Source of the DNA: Istiophorus platypterus
Lineage: Eukaryota; Chordata; Actinopteri; Istiophoriformes; Istiophoridae
Direction of reading: 5' to 3'
DNA: 64,000 nt
NCBI GenBank assembly: GCA_016859345.1
Contig: CM029120.1
Span: 6,437,501-6,501,500, forward strand
The translations under genes and the position numbers were made by a program. This document shows positions 11,901-26,900 of this stretch, in pieces. The notes under the pieces were generated by a model. The model saw nothing but the letters and a program-made list of their open reading frames with translations. It was not told the DNA's origin and searched no databases. Every line of letters starts with the position of its first letter. Position 1 is the stretch's first letter.

Positions 11901-14900
11901 ACTAGGCAGGTAAATATGGCTTATGTACTGTTTTATCATTCAAACAAATCAACAGATAATTCTATTACAGCAGAGTAGTGATGATATAGCATCCACTCCG
12001 ACTGCAAAGATCACTAACATGTTTTCTCCACCGTCTCTGCACTGTCCACATGAACAGATGGTGAATCTGTCAGTGAGGCCCCCTGTTGAGGGAGAGGAGC
12101 TACTGCAGGGGGCTGTGGTCATAGTGCGAAGCAAGAGCAGCTGCCAAGTGTCAGCCCTGCCCCCCAGCCCACCTCTGACAGGCAGACAGTATTTAGCAAT
12201 GCAATGGAATATAAAGGTAAGTAGTTAATGAATAAAGCATTTATCTCAGGGAGATTAATGTTAGTCAGGGCAGTTAGTGTGGGTACTTAGCAGTGCCTTG
12301 AGAGTGACCACTAGGAAAAAATGAGGTATGGGTACAATTGTTGGAGTGCGTCTCACCTCCAGAGGGCTGTCGGGCTTTGCGTGGGGAATGAGGCTGCCTC
12401 TGGTAGGGGTCAGATGGGCTGTACAGCTCTGATGTGCCCATGTTTAGGAGCAGTGTTTTCTGGAGGTAGTCCACCACAGCAAGGCCATTACTGTTTCCAA
12501 ACACGACACTGAAACACAGGGGAGGATGAGGGACACAATGTAATTAGGATTCACAGGCTATTTTTGCTCCTTACTCCAAGCTGTGATACAGGCTTTATTT
12601 ACAGTTGCACTACATAAAATGCCTGGTTACTCCCTACTGCAGGACAGGATGCAATTAAAATATCTTGATACACACAAATTTTGAAAAAAACAAAACAAAA
12701 AAACACCCAAAACAAAACGAACACACAAGTCTGGGTATGAGCCGATGTGATCTCATGCTGGACGTAGTCACTTACAGGCCGTAGGAGGAGTTGATAGCCA
12801 GGCTGGTGATCTGCTGAGGCGGCTCCCCGCTCACCCACACCAGCTGGATCACCAGCTCTACCTGGTAGCCCGGAGATTGTTTCAGCGGGGAGCTCCGCAC
12901 CCTGCATCAAACACACAGCAGGATGAGACGGCAGGATATGGTTCACACTGGAATGAATTATGACCCTTTGGGTAAGCTGCACTGACAATATCATCTTTTT
13001 TTTATTATTGTTATTTCCCCTTCCACCCTTTTGCTGTCAAAACCTTTTCATCATTTTTCAATATTTTTATATAGAGAAACATTTTTCCCCTGGTATACTG
13101 ATGTGGAAATCATGAAGGATTGAGCAGATGGCTGAAAGGAGTGAATGGATGGCTCCATCACTTAAATTATATTTTTGTTTCAGTTATTGGTCGGTTCAGT
13201 AACAACCGGCTTCACACTGGGTCGGCCAAATTACAAGACTTTACAAGAATAACAAGATGTTATTGTGCATACTGCAAGCATGGTATATTGTCCCGGGGTC
13301 CATCAGAGGAGCTGTTGCCTGTGGAGGGCTGGGTGGGCACTTCAGTCTCCTGCGGGCTTGAGGAAGCTCCCGAGGTTGGCAGGGTTGGAGTCTGCTCCCC
13401 CCCTGGATCGGGGGAGTCCACGTCGCTAAACTCGCACTGCATCCGTACCTCCAGAAGCTTAACACAGGAGATGATTTGTCACAAAAAGGTTTGCTCCTCT
13501 AAAAACACCTGTACATGCATGTATGTCAGAAGTTTATCTTTTAAGTCTATTTATTTAAAAAAAGTAAAAGTGGTTTGTCTGCAGTCAAATAAAAGTTTCA
13601 AGATTGAGATTTATACTGTTAATATATGTCCAAAACTTTAGTACTAGATGTTTCTGCTGACACTGCCATGGAAAATGAGGTTTACCCACCTGCACAGCTT
13701 CGGTGGTGATTTCTTGCTTGCTAAACCTATAGACGATAACGTGGGCAGACACTCCTGCCACAGAGAGCATCCTGCTCTCGGGGCACCAGGATAGGGTCTG
13801 GATGGCAAATGGGTCCTCCTCTACTATATCTGTACTTGGCTTCTCCTCCTTACCACGAGCCCTCTCAAACACCTTGGCAGTTTTCAGCTTGTACAGCACT
13901 TGAAGCATTACTTGGAGGGGAGTGAAGAAAAAGAAAGATATAAGAAAAAGATATGATGATCCTCTCCAGCTAATGTATCCATGGCAATAATTCATGTGCT
14001 GAATTCAATATCAATTCCAGTGGGCTGCTCAAAAGCAGCGCTCTCCAAGATCAGTACTGTAATTTGACTGAGCATCAATAATTTCTCAAAATAATGCCAT
14101 GGAGGGGAAACACTGTAGTGTGTACACATGCTAAAACAGCATAGCCAGCTGCTTAAAAGCCTAATGCAGCCATGGCAAAGGTCTGCAGCGTTAATCAATT
14201 GATCAGCCGTGTTTAAGCCTAAATCAATTTTTTAGCCGAGCAGTCATAAAAACTCTGTGTATGGGGCATGCTTTAAATACTTCAAGATAGTATTCACACT
14301 GTATTCAAGAAGAATGACAAATGTTTAAGGAGCAGATTAGGGATGTTTATGAAATACAACTTTGCAAAAACAAACAAAAAAAAAAGACTTACATGATTTA
14401 GCTTCTCTTCCACAGAATGACTTTGTCACTTTGCAAGCTAACAGTTCTTTACAAAATTAATATGAGTGTCTATTGCACTAGCTTTTATATTCTCATATTT
14501 GCAGCTCTCAATTTCTACCCTTTTCTGAGCATATGTATAATCTGGACATATGGAAATGTGTAGTAACATAGCACGAATTTTTCATTTGTATGTATTTAAT
14601 TGTAACCTTCAATGGGACTGGAAATCTTCTATGGACTTAATCAAAATTTATTGTTGAAGAAAAAAACTACACCTAATGCTAATATGTCTGATAACATTTT
14701 AGACTTGAACATTACACACAACAATGTACACAAAACTACTCACATGCCGAAGCATCCCAAAATTTGATCGACCCGTCAGCATGTCTGTTTTAGGGGAAAA
14801 CATGCAGAGAAAACATAAGAAAAAGAACAAGTCCTTGTCTTTGATACACAATGGTGAGTGTATAAAAATTAATTCATTTATTTATCAGTGACTAACCCTG

Positions 14901-17900
14901 TGATTATGATCTCTGGGTAACTCTGTGTGCCTTGGCCCCAGTTTCCTCCACTAACTGGCCATTCCTGTGAAAACAAGAGTAACACCTTTAAAAGATCATA
15001 TGCAAAAATATTACCTCAGCGGGTTTTTTTATGTATTTCAAATAGAGGCTTAGATCAGTGCAAGGGTATAAAGCCATTTGAGTGTTTACAGGAGTAGAGT
15101 GGCCTCAGTAATTATGAAATGGAAGAAGTTTGAAACTGCCAATGTCCAATGCATCTTACAGATATTACACAGTTGAATAAATTACCTTCTTGCTGTAACC
15201 TTGTCTCTTTTGCCGACTGCCAACGGAGTAAAGTGCAGGTATAAGTTCAGCAGGGCAGTCAGCAAAGTACTCACAGCAGGTCACCGGTGACTCGTGTATA
15301 GTCAGGGGATATGGATTCTCAAATATTGGGTACCTGTAAGGAAAATGTGCCCTTAGTTTTGAAAATAAGACTTCCTTATCATGTAAGCACATCTGTCAAC
15401 TTGAGATGTAAATGACAACTCATTTTACTGCCAATCATTTCTGATGAGTACTCTGACTGACTGACTGCCTACATTAAATGTCCTATGTAATGGTCTTGAG
15501 ATTGTTAATTTTACAGTTTTTAATAGTTCTACTCAGCTTTTAAACATTTTCACATTGGAAATTTAATTTTAGTATCAGAATTTCTATCACACAGTTTGGA
15601 ATTCTCCCCTCAAAACGAATAAACTATAGTCACTTGGGCTGCAATTGTGGTACCCAAATATCGACCATGTCCTACCATATGTTACTGCTTTAATGTTGCT
15701 GGTTTTTAAACTCAGCTGTTACCTTCAAAACAATGACAGTGGGCTGGGAGGTGATTTGTAGATTTGGGAACATAAGAATATAATGTTTTAAATCGAAAAC
15801 AGTACCCTTTGGAGCAATAAAGTTATACTTGGACATTTTTTTTATACATTTTTTTATACTTTTCATACTTTTCATGGAACCTTTAAAGAATAGGAGTTGG
15901 TCAGATGTTAGTGACTGTGACAGCTCTTGTGTGTTCTATAAACATTTATGGTAACAACAGAAGAGATGGACTAATATTGTTTGAAGTCTGAAAAGTTTGA
16001 ATCGTTCAGTTCTGACTGACATCGTCAATATAGTCAAATAATTAGCAGCATCTCTTGGACACTCTGTGATTGCTCTACAAAACCAATATTCTTTGATGCG
16101 TACCAAAAACACTCAAACTCAAATATATCAGAAAGTTAAATAATTACCCAATCTGTCCGAGGTCTATTACAACTAAATCCTTCTCGAGCAGGACCACCAC
16201 AGCATAAGGCTCCTGAAAGTCTGGCAGAAAATACAGCACAAAATGAACAGGGATACTGATGTTATTTCAGTGAGCTTACACAGAATCAGAAACAAAGGAA
16301 CAAAACCTGTCGAGAGAGGACTAGTGCAGCTCACCATTTGGATATGGAGTTTCACACAGTGTTAGGAAATCTACAATGGGGTAGTCCATCTCGAGGACGG
16401 CAGTGCTCTTTCCATGCATCACAGTCAGACACGCTCTCTTCCCCACTGTATCGTAAGACAGACCTCCAGACAGGACCATGAATGGGTCCCTAGGTTCACC
16501 AAAAAACACACACCGACATTTTAATTGTTCATTCAAAAGAATCCAGTTTGTTGTAAAGGGTGAAGAGCTACTACGTCTAATCAGTGGTAAATGGGTGAAG
16601 AGGGACACCAGAATTTTCACTGTTGTGCTTTCGCTGGAAATGATTTGGCCCCATTTTCAAGAGCCTCTATGAGGAGGGAGGAGCCTACTTTTTAATTATA
16701 ATGATAACTATTATAATCCCCTGTCCTCTAATACCTGAGAAAAAAATGTAAGGGATAATTAGATCAGCCTCAGTGAAACTGTAAATTTTTATGACATGTT
16801 TTTAAAGGAGAGTTTTTTCTTTGTGACCTTGACATGTCAAGTTTTGTTCTCTTCAGATAATGATAATTGCGCTAATAGTGATCATAAAATTAATTTATTC
16901 AATGATCATGAAAAATAAAAGCCTGTGAGAACATAAAAAAAATAATTAGACAGGGACCGTCTAGCTTTCCACCCAATTTCCACCAGTGTAAGGATACCAT
17001 CAACACGACTGGCCTGTTAGAGATAGTATATGCTTTTGTGATAGAATAACAGGAAAGGCCATTTTCAGTACAGGATATGGATTCAAACCAGAGTCAGTTA
17101 AGACACAGGATGGGTGGGGACTTGCTACCAACAAACTTACCCAGCCCTCGTTGTTTTGTACTCAACCTTCAGGATAGGCTTGCATGGTTCTGGCTTTTTT
17201 CCATCCTTAGGCTGCTTTCCTAGTGGAGGTCAAATGGCAAAAAAACAAAAAAAACAACAACAAAAAAAAACGGTTCAACTTTAATTTGCAGAGGAACAAC
17301 ATATTCTCCTGTACACATATGTTTCTACAATAGGAGACATAGGTGGCTTCAATTCAATATGCCTGAACAGTACAACTTTGACAGTTCTGACCATGTGGTG
17401 TGATGGTCTGCGCAGGCTTGGCTGGAGCTCGTACATTCCATGTGGTCAGAGTGCCATCTGAGTGGCTGCAAACAAACTGTTTACCCTCATGGTGCCAGGC
17501 GACTGAGTGGATCGCCTGAAAGACACACAGCAGCACATGATTAGGGTTTGTTACATAAAGCACATATGAATTTTTGCAGCTGTGCAAAGATAAATACGGA
17601 GATCTCATACGTATTTGCCTCCATCTTTAAAAAGACAATTTCTTGAAACAACTGGGCAGTGTAGTTTTTAGAAAACTGACTGAAACATGGATACATGGTG
17701 TATTTGTTGGGGACTATTTTTTGATGTGACCTAACTCACTTGGTGCTCTAGTGAGTATCTATGGCAGGAGGACAGTATATATGGGACCGACTCAAAATAA
17801 ATACTGGTAATGATGTAACATGCCACCCAGTGCAAACGTGTGGCTTGTGATGTGTTGTTAATACTTTCTGAACAACACTTTAACACTGGCAAAGAAGAAT

Positions 17901-20900
17901 AAGCAATATCAGGCTCTGCCCATATGGGGAATATTTGTAGGAATAATTCATTGATAGCTGTTGTCTTTTCATGGGATTTAATGACTAAGAAAAATACGAT
18001 ATCACCAGACCTATGCTTCGATCGAGCAAATGTGCTATCATTTCGATGCTTTGAGAAAATGCATCTCAACTTCTTGAGCCAGAAAATGAACATGATCAGA
18101 TAATTTGTCAAATTCTTAATTGTCTCACCTTAAGTTATCAGCACAATAATCAGCAAAATTGTTTTATTTGATCCACTGAACATCATCATAATTACAGTAC
18201 GTACATTACAGGAATTACGACTAAAAACACAGATTTCCCTTTTCTATGTAATCTCAAACAACAATTTAAGTTATCTGGTATGGAAGCCCCCTGAGACAGG
18301 ACCAGCTATTGCAGGTTTCAGGCACATGTTCTCTCACAGGTGAAGGAAATGATAGAGTGTGAAAACCTAAGAAGAGCAAACATGTTACTGAGACAACGAT
18401 GAACGAATGTACTAGCATCCTCGTTAGAATTGAGTGGAGAGGAAGTAATGTCTTACCTCATCATAATTGTAGCGGTAGTCAGCTTTTTTGGACTTCAAAT
18501 CCCACAACACCACGACACCACACTCAAATCCAATCAGAAGCTGCAATAAGAAAGAGAAGCAAAGCACAGCTCAGCCGACTGCAATGGAAACACATTCTGC
18601 TCATATAACGGAATTTGGAGTTAACATTACTGTATTACCACTTTCTCTGAAGTTCAAAAGATGGATCATCTTTGGCAATACTTTGTGACGCGTTACTTTA
18701 CAGGTACTGTAATTTCCTCATCATTTCCTAGCACATTTCTTTGAAATGATCTATGTAATTTGGTATTAACTATAGTGAAAATGGGCAAGTTTCACACATA
18801 TAGCACACAGTATATATCAATTCATGACTATGTATACCAAAAAATTCTGCAGTAGTGTACATTTTACAAGCAGTGTTTGATTTCCAGAGGACTGTCCTTG
18901 ATATAACAGCTTAAATGTTAATGACTGAAAAAAAAAACTCCTGTCCACCTGATCCAAGTGAGTAAATATCAACCATTTTTTTCCCAAAGTATTGATTTGT
19001 AAGCCTGTCTTTAATTGACAACTACACATAGAAAAACAATTTCTACTTTTTTTCCATGTTCCATGCTGTTTAGCCATGGCAACATCACTTGCTTAGCAGA
19101 CTTAACAGGTGCAATGTACGCTTGGCCTATTGAAGTCACTGTTGGTGTAAAAAAAAACCCAACAGTATTAGTTTAGGAATAAACTTGTTCACTTTGATTT
19201 TGAGACTAAAATCTGATGCGTACCATCAGCATTTTAATCAGCTGAAAATATTCTATTATCATCCTCCACTGTAGCTGCATGAGCCATATTGACATTGTGC
19301 CATCTGCTCTTGAGTACTTATCTACAGGAAAAAGAAGAGTACAATATATTTAATTTTAAAAAATTACACGTTCTGTTTTACTCTTTGGAACTGAACTGTG
19401 TCTCTTTTGTACTGGCTATGTAGTGTTTGACCACCAGTTTACCTTTCCCTCATCCATGGGGTTATCACTGATGTGGACCACAGGGCCTGGGTGTGTCTTT
19501 GTGGATCTGTGGGGGGTTTTAAAGAGAAGAGACGCAAGAAAAAGGAGAGAGCGTGTGTAAATTTAAGAAAATTTGGGTTGGGTGGGTGGACTTGAATACC
19601 TGATGAGTAAAATGTATCTGCTGCATGTTGTCTAACACATCATTTCTAGCCTTTTAGAAAGAGCGAAAGATAGGGAGCCAAATTAGGGAAGGGCATTCAA
19701 ATGAAGGCAAAAAAGAACAGTAGCCAGAATCTCTGGTTGTGCATGGAGAAATAGAGCAAGATTTTAAGATGGAAATGGGCATCTGTGCAGCAGAGAAAGA
19801 GACATATGAGAGCGACAGACAGAGAGGAAGAACAGGGTCACATGAGGGTCTATGAGAGATTATAGTATGTAGAGACAGCATCACCGTGGCAACCAGAGCA
19901 AAGGGGCATGGAGGAAGTGAGGGTCTGGCGTAAAGAAAGTGTTGTTGCCTCTGAATGCGGTCTGGCTCCGGTAGCTAATGATCTCATTGCTCCTGATGAG
20001 TCGATACAGTAGAAGTGAATAAAAGGAAGGGATGGACTGGAATATGAACTCCGATTGGTAATCATCACAATGTGGTACATTGTCAGTATGAAGATGTGTT
20101 TTAATAAACAATAATCATGATAAATTTGTCTACACAGTGTGTTTTCTTGTCTTAAAGGTTTAATTCTAAACAGCTGCTCACACATGAATTCCTACCAACA
20201 GAAAAGTAAGGTAAATGCCATTTTACTTAGAAAATAATGAGCATAAGCTGAGTTTGGAGAGTTTAACTACCACTGTGATCATTAAGACCACAGAGGCTGT
20301 TTCTGTCCACTGCAGGAGACCTAGAATATGAATCCATGAAGTTTGCAGACACCATAAACTATGAAGCAGATAAAAAAGACATTTCTATCAGAGATCGGAC
20401 AAGTCTTCTACTAAGAAAAGACAGAATATTATGTTTTAAATTTCACACTATGGCAAAGAAGTCTTTTCTTTAATCATTTTCACAGTCAGACAGACAAAAT
20501 CCATTTCCCACCTCCACTGTCTGTTGGTGATACATTCATCTGAGCTGATTGGCATACCTTGGTGTTCTGACACTTTCAACTCCCTGAGCTAAAACAGCAA
20601 TTTATCAGATTTCACCAGCAGCCTCACACACACGGTTTCATACTCTACTTCCAATTTTAGCTGCCAGTCACTGTCTCAAATTATTTTTTATAGTTCACTG
20701 GTGGGTGCACTAGAGAAATCAATTACAATGAACAACTTCTACTGGTTTAGGTTTGAATTTTTCCTAAAAAATACTTATAACACGATCCATTTTCAGTTCT
20801 GTTACGAGAACAGACTCAGGTACTGCAATACTATTATAGCAAAGAAATTTCAGAAATTTCCTTTCAGCGTGATTGGTGAGACCTATTTCAACCATTGGAC

Positions 20901-23900
20901 TCTACATTTACCTGCATGTGGCACCTGCCAGCTTTTATCTGAATGCTGCAGGAAATGCAGAACAACATTTACAGATGCACAGGATGTGATGTAAAATTCC
21001 TTGTGATCCTCAAAGTGGGCGTTTACGTGCGGGAGCGGGTGACATAGGGTAACACACTGGGGTTATCAAGTGGGCTCTTCCTATCACAGATGTTTGGCTG
21101 AATCAGGCAGCAAACACCTCCAGAAGTCATCACCACCTCCATACCGCCCTCACACGGATCAGAGCTACAGTATTCTCAGCTTGCAGGACACACTGTATCT
21201 GCAACCGCAGGCATCCACATTCCCTTACAGTTCAAAGTTTCCTGGTTGAGTGTCAAAAGTACAAGTGCAAAAAGAAGATATGCAAATGGAAAGTGAGTAA
21301 AAGGGGGGGGTGAAACAAAAACTCACAGTTCGATGGCTTTGTTCCACATGATGACGTAGCCTGAGAGAGTGAAGGACTCCACGTTGACAATGTGGATGTT
21401 TCCTCTTTCTGTGCCGATGTAAAGCCATTTGCTCTGGAAGGGCAGGTGGCAGTATGTGATTCTGCAAGAGGAGATCGGGGTCCATCAGCAACCAGGCTTT
21501 TCATTATCTCATGACTCAGTCCCATCAAAGAGTCACCCTTGTCCATAATCATGCCAGTCCAACTGGAAGAAGTAACGAGTGACTAAGATTTAATTACAAA
21601 GGCCTTGCTCTGTGTCACACTAATGAAGGCAGACTATATATAGACCAGTGGGGGGGAATAGCTAAATAGTGCTGTCTTTTCTCGTATGGTAGGAAGAAAC
21701 GCTCAGTCATAAACCACATTTACAGTGTCAAATGTACTCGGGTGATGTTAACAGTTTTATTGTGTTCGTTTATCTGTCCGCACATCATATGCAATTCATC
21801 AGGTGACAGCTCATGTGATTTTAATTTAACACGGACATTTTCACTACTCTATTCCTGTCTTCTCTCTATATTACAAAACAACTGAATGACTTAACATTTA
21901 CACCAATTACAGCTTTATTAATTTACAACCACATGGGGCCAAAGTAACAAACTGAAAACACAACATATCCATTATGTTATCACCTTATAAAGTTGTTATG
22001 GTAAATGATACAGAACCACATAAGCATTCATCCGGAGTCGGGTTTCTGTCCACCTGATGAATCCAATATTCGACATCCTGTTTTGGTCCCTGCCAGCTCC
22101 TGGGAAAAGATATCTGGGGAAGCTAGTTCTAATGGCTAACTTTGTCTGCAATTAGATGCTAGACAGGTGTGTATACAGTAGATTTATAGTTTTTTTATAC
22201 ATTTTTAAAACCCTTTTTGCTCATTGTTTCCTTATATGGCTAAAACATTTTCTTTTCTTTTTTTCTTTGGCTTTATCGTAATAGTTGATTTTGATAATAA
22301 TATCAAAAGCAAGGAGCTAAAAGAGGCCAAAAGCTCTGTAGAGTTGAGAGTAACTAAAGAGATGGGGGATTATCCTTTCTGGGGCTCACCGCTATGACCG
22401 ACACTTTCCACTTTAAACACAGAAATTTGATTAGTGTTAAAAACAAATAAAACAGATAAAATTTCTCATATTTATAAATTTGTCTAGAAAGCACTGGTGT
22501 TTTACCTAGACCTCAGGAATTCACATTTCCTGTGTGGTAGTTGTTGCATAATCACAGGGGGACACTGATGCATAATTTTTTTAAGATCTGATGGGAACAC
22601 AACAGCTAATTATAGAGTGCAAAGCATGTGGCCAGCTGTGAGGGCTGTTTCCAACTTGTGCTCACACTTCACAGAGACACAGATGCAAACAGAACAGCAG
22701 TGAGCACATGTTACTGTACCTCTCCCTGTTGAACTTGAGAGAATGCAGGATAGCTGGGATTTTTTGCCTCAGGTTCCATAGGTGGATGCTGTCATCAGCT
22801 AAGGCACTCACCAGCGCCCCCTGCGGGGAGGGTCCGAGGCAGGTGTGTTATCAGCATGCACATAACATCTTGTGGCTTAGTATGGGATGCTTTTTTTATA
22901 ACTGAGAAGGCATTACAGAGGCAAAGAACTAGCATTACTGTTTAATCAATTTGCTCGCTAAAACCATACTTCCTTCAACTTGTAAGTGATTCATGGCCTA
23001 TAAACACTAAATAAACTCTAGTGTCTATGGTACCTGTGAGCATGAACATGGAAAGGCAGATGCAAGGGGACTGACAGGGAGTGAATGGGCGAGGAGGAGA
23101 AGGACAGAAGACCAAACAAGTACACAAGGGGCAGGTAATGGCAACAAACCTCATTAATCAGGAACTGGAGCTGGATGACAGCAGCGCCACTCTCATGCTG
23201 ACAGTAGCACTCCACGCCGTTACGGCCAAAGCTGCGAGGTGGCTCAGTCAAAGAAAACTGGACAGCTGCCAGTGGAGTTCATCATGAAAAGTGGGGAAAC
23301 GCTTTAAACAATACTGTAGATTACCTGATACAATAATACTGAGCAATGTTTGTTTAAAGAAGTGCTTGTGGATCACTTTTGAAATTTATTTTAGATGTTT
23401 TCATATAATTAACATAAAAAAAGGTTCCCATGCTCTTAATTTTTATAACTAAAGGTTAGTTGGTATTTTTTTTTGTTTACATTCCTAAACTGGGTCTGGA
23501 AAGAACTCTAAACAAATCAAACTAGGGAGTTATAATTAAAATCAGTAGGCCCTGTCTGCCTTATTTATTCACATGTGTCAGCCAATATGACAGCAGCATG
23601 ATTTACCTCACTCTAACCTCTCTATATTAGACTGTTAAGTTCAGGTCAGAGGCTCCCTGCCTGGTAAATCTATCGATTAAAAAACAGCCGGGTCATCCGT
23701 TCAGCCACCAGTAGATGTCAGCCTTCAATTTGGACCAAAATTATTGCATGTGTGGCAAATATGAGACTGCAGCCACAGTGGAGCACTGCCACGTAGGCAC
23801 CCGGACTGTAATGTGTCCCTGGAAAAACCTCCAAATACTTTCACAAATAGCAAAGAAATGAGAAACATAAAAAGGAAAAGGCTTTCTATTTCAACCAGCC

Positions 23901-26900
23901 TATAATCACTTTCACAGAGAGTAAGTGCATAGAGTCGTGCACACCAGCACAAAAGAAGGAGGAAGCAGCACAAGACCTAATCGTAGAGGTTATCTCTAGG
24001 AAGACAGATTGGCTGTAAAGACAAAAAGATGCACTGCTTCTCATACTCCTGATGTGATCATGTTGAAGAAGAGTTCCAAAGACAGACAGCTGTGTTTACT
24101 ATCTGTGGCCACTTCTAGCTGACACAGCGTTATACGCCTCAACAGGATTAACCAAGCTGTGATCAAACAATCCCCCGTTGCCTTAAACAAACTAAGGTGG
24201 GGTTGATGGAGCCCGTTTCAGGACAGACACAACAGTGGGCATCACTTTTGCAGAAGGATGGAGGCAAAAGCACAGACTTTCAGACTTCGAGCAGGCGCCA
24301 GCCGACGGCTGTTGGCAACTGAACTCACATTCACCCCTGACCTTTCCGTCCAGTTTCAGCTCCTGGCCGTGCAATTTCTGCACGTTTGTCAGAATTATTA
24401 ATGGATATCATGTCTCCCTGGGTCCACGATGGAGGAGGAAGAGTCATTAAGTCTTTTTTCGTAGCCTCTGGTCTTGCATAAACAGGAAAAGCGTGGAGGT
24501 CTAAAGAGCAAAAATGTTCATCTGTAGTGCTGTTGCTCACTCATATTGCTAACATCCAGCAGAATCACTTCAACAGCCTTATCGCTGTTGATATGATGTA
24601 CTGTTACAGCCCGTTTATTTTTCTGTGAGAGTCAACTCATCAGCCTATGTACATGGGAATGTTTCTAGAGTTTGAAGTAATTCTTTTGCAATGTAGGTTA
24701 ATTGTGCGGCCAAGACACGCTACTTTCTAGGCTAGCAGGAAATAACTAAGATCGACCTCAAAACAAGATTCTGTAACCGTGGTGAGCAATTGAGCATTCT
24801 GTTGGAGCTTCCTTTCATGCGTCATGATCAAAACATTTACTACGATCATTTTAGCTACAGGTACAAACTACGTAGTCTGTCAGCTGGGACTACTTGCGCC
24901 AAAATACAGTATAATACGATATAATTTCAGAAGCTGAAAACAAGCTTCTGGGATAGTGTGAGCACAGGAAGCTGAGTCACACTGCTCAGCTGTGACTGAG
25001 AACTAACAACAGATCTTGTGATGAGGGAAATAAAAAGTAAAAAAAAAAAAGTTCATGTCACATATGCTGGTCATATGGTTGGATTCAGATGACATATGCC
25101 TACTCCCTTAAGAGTTTAAACAATTAGTCAATTAATCAATCCATCGTTTGTCATGACATTAATTAGCATGCGTTTTTTGAAAGACATTTTCAAGCAAAAA
25201 TTGCCAAACATTTATTGGTTCTGCTTTTTCAAATGTGGAGATTGGCTGCTTTCTGAGAATTGAAAAAATAATGTTTATATAATAATACAATAATATATAA
25301 CATAACATATAACACTACATAATTGATCATGAAAATATCTACAACTATTCTACATTCCATGTGTCAGATGCAATATGTATTATCTATTACACATACTGCA
25401 GTCCAAATCTGCTAAATTTTGATTTTATATCAGTAACCAATATTGGACATGTTGCTCTCTCAACCGTTACAAGGATTTTCACTTCATGCCTACGAGTTCG
25501 AAGCAGAAAAAATTCATACACCTCGAACATCAACACTCCCTTATTCTTTGGTAAACCAGCGTGGTTAACCACAGCATTTCAACACCAGCGGGGTTTCTTA
25601 TGAAGTCAAATGATAGTCATCAAGACAGGAAGTCGCCTTTATCATGTTATCTTACAAATGAAATGCAGAAAATGTTCGCTGCAGCCTTTCTAAAAGTCTA
25701 GGTTAAGAAATGTTGGTGCTAGAAGAAGAGGAAGTACCTTTTTCATTGGAAGTTCATCAAGACAAACAACTGACTTCCAACATGACCAGTCAGCTGCAGA
25801 AGTACATTAAACTAAAATGCAAACGAGTGATGCTTCCAATGTTGCACTTCTTAAAAGATTAAGCTTTTTACCATAACCATGCAACTCCAAATTGTTTTCA
25901 ATTGCTAAAACCCAGGGCAAGTTTGCTTTGTGATGGCCAAAATTTAAGGTTATGGGTATCGGAAAGAGCAGGGATCTGTCTTAAGTAACACGCTGATTAA
26001 AACACTGTAGTAGAGACACATCTTGTAAAAGCAGACATTTATTGCTTGTAGACACCTCATTGAGCTTATGTCTACTGAGCTGTGGCAGTGGTTCCAAACT
26101 CCAGGGGCAATGAGGTGGATCAATACAGCCTGTCTTTTGATAAATGGACCAATTGCCTGAATGACAGTAATCCCATCAGCTCCACCTTGCACATTAAGAC
26201 AACATGGAAGCAGTGTGTGTTCTCTGGGAGTTGCCCTGTAAACACAACACTCTCTTAATCTGGAGAGTGGATAAAGACGAGGATGGAACCACTACGAATG
26301 AAAATCTAAATAAAGCAAATAGGCCTCCCGAGCAGGATATGAGCACAAAGGGAAACCCTGTGTTTATACACAAACAGGCCAACCCCTAAGACAAGTTGTG
26401 AACAGCACAACCTGGATATTACTGGACTATCACATGCAGTGTTTGACAGCCTAGAATGCAGGGGCATTTTGTTGCCGTGACTCACGGAAGCTGCTTGGTT
26501 TGCTGTAAAAACATTTTTTTTTTTTTTTTTTTTTAACCCTGAACACAAACAAATACAAAACTGACTCCCAACTGCCCAAGGGGCCATACAGAACTGTAGC
26601 AGCTTGACTGTGCGTGTGTTGTGCAAGTCCAGTGATGTTTGCAACAAATATGAAGTGGCATCCTGGCACAGGCTGGGCCGCACAGTTGATGAGGTTGGCT
26701 CCTCGGCATATGGCGGAGGAGCTGTTCCTGCTACTGCAGAGATACCACTAATGAGCCTGGGTGCTCCAGGAGAACGAGGCTGCGGGCTGCACAGAAACAT
26801 ATCCTAGCTAGTGCCCTCCGCTTTCCCTCTGTGTGGTATGGATTTTCTTTTTGTCGTGCTTGGTGACAGCAGGCAAAGACCGGTCACTTGCTGTCTGAAT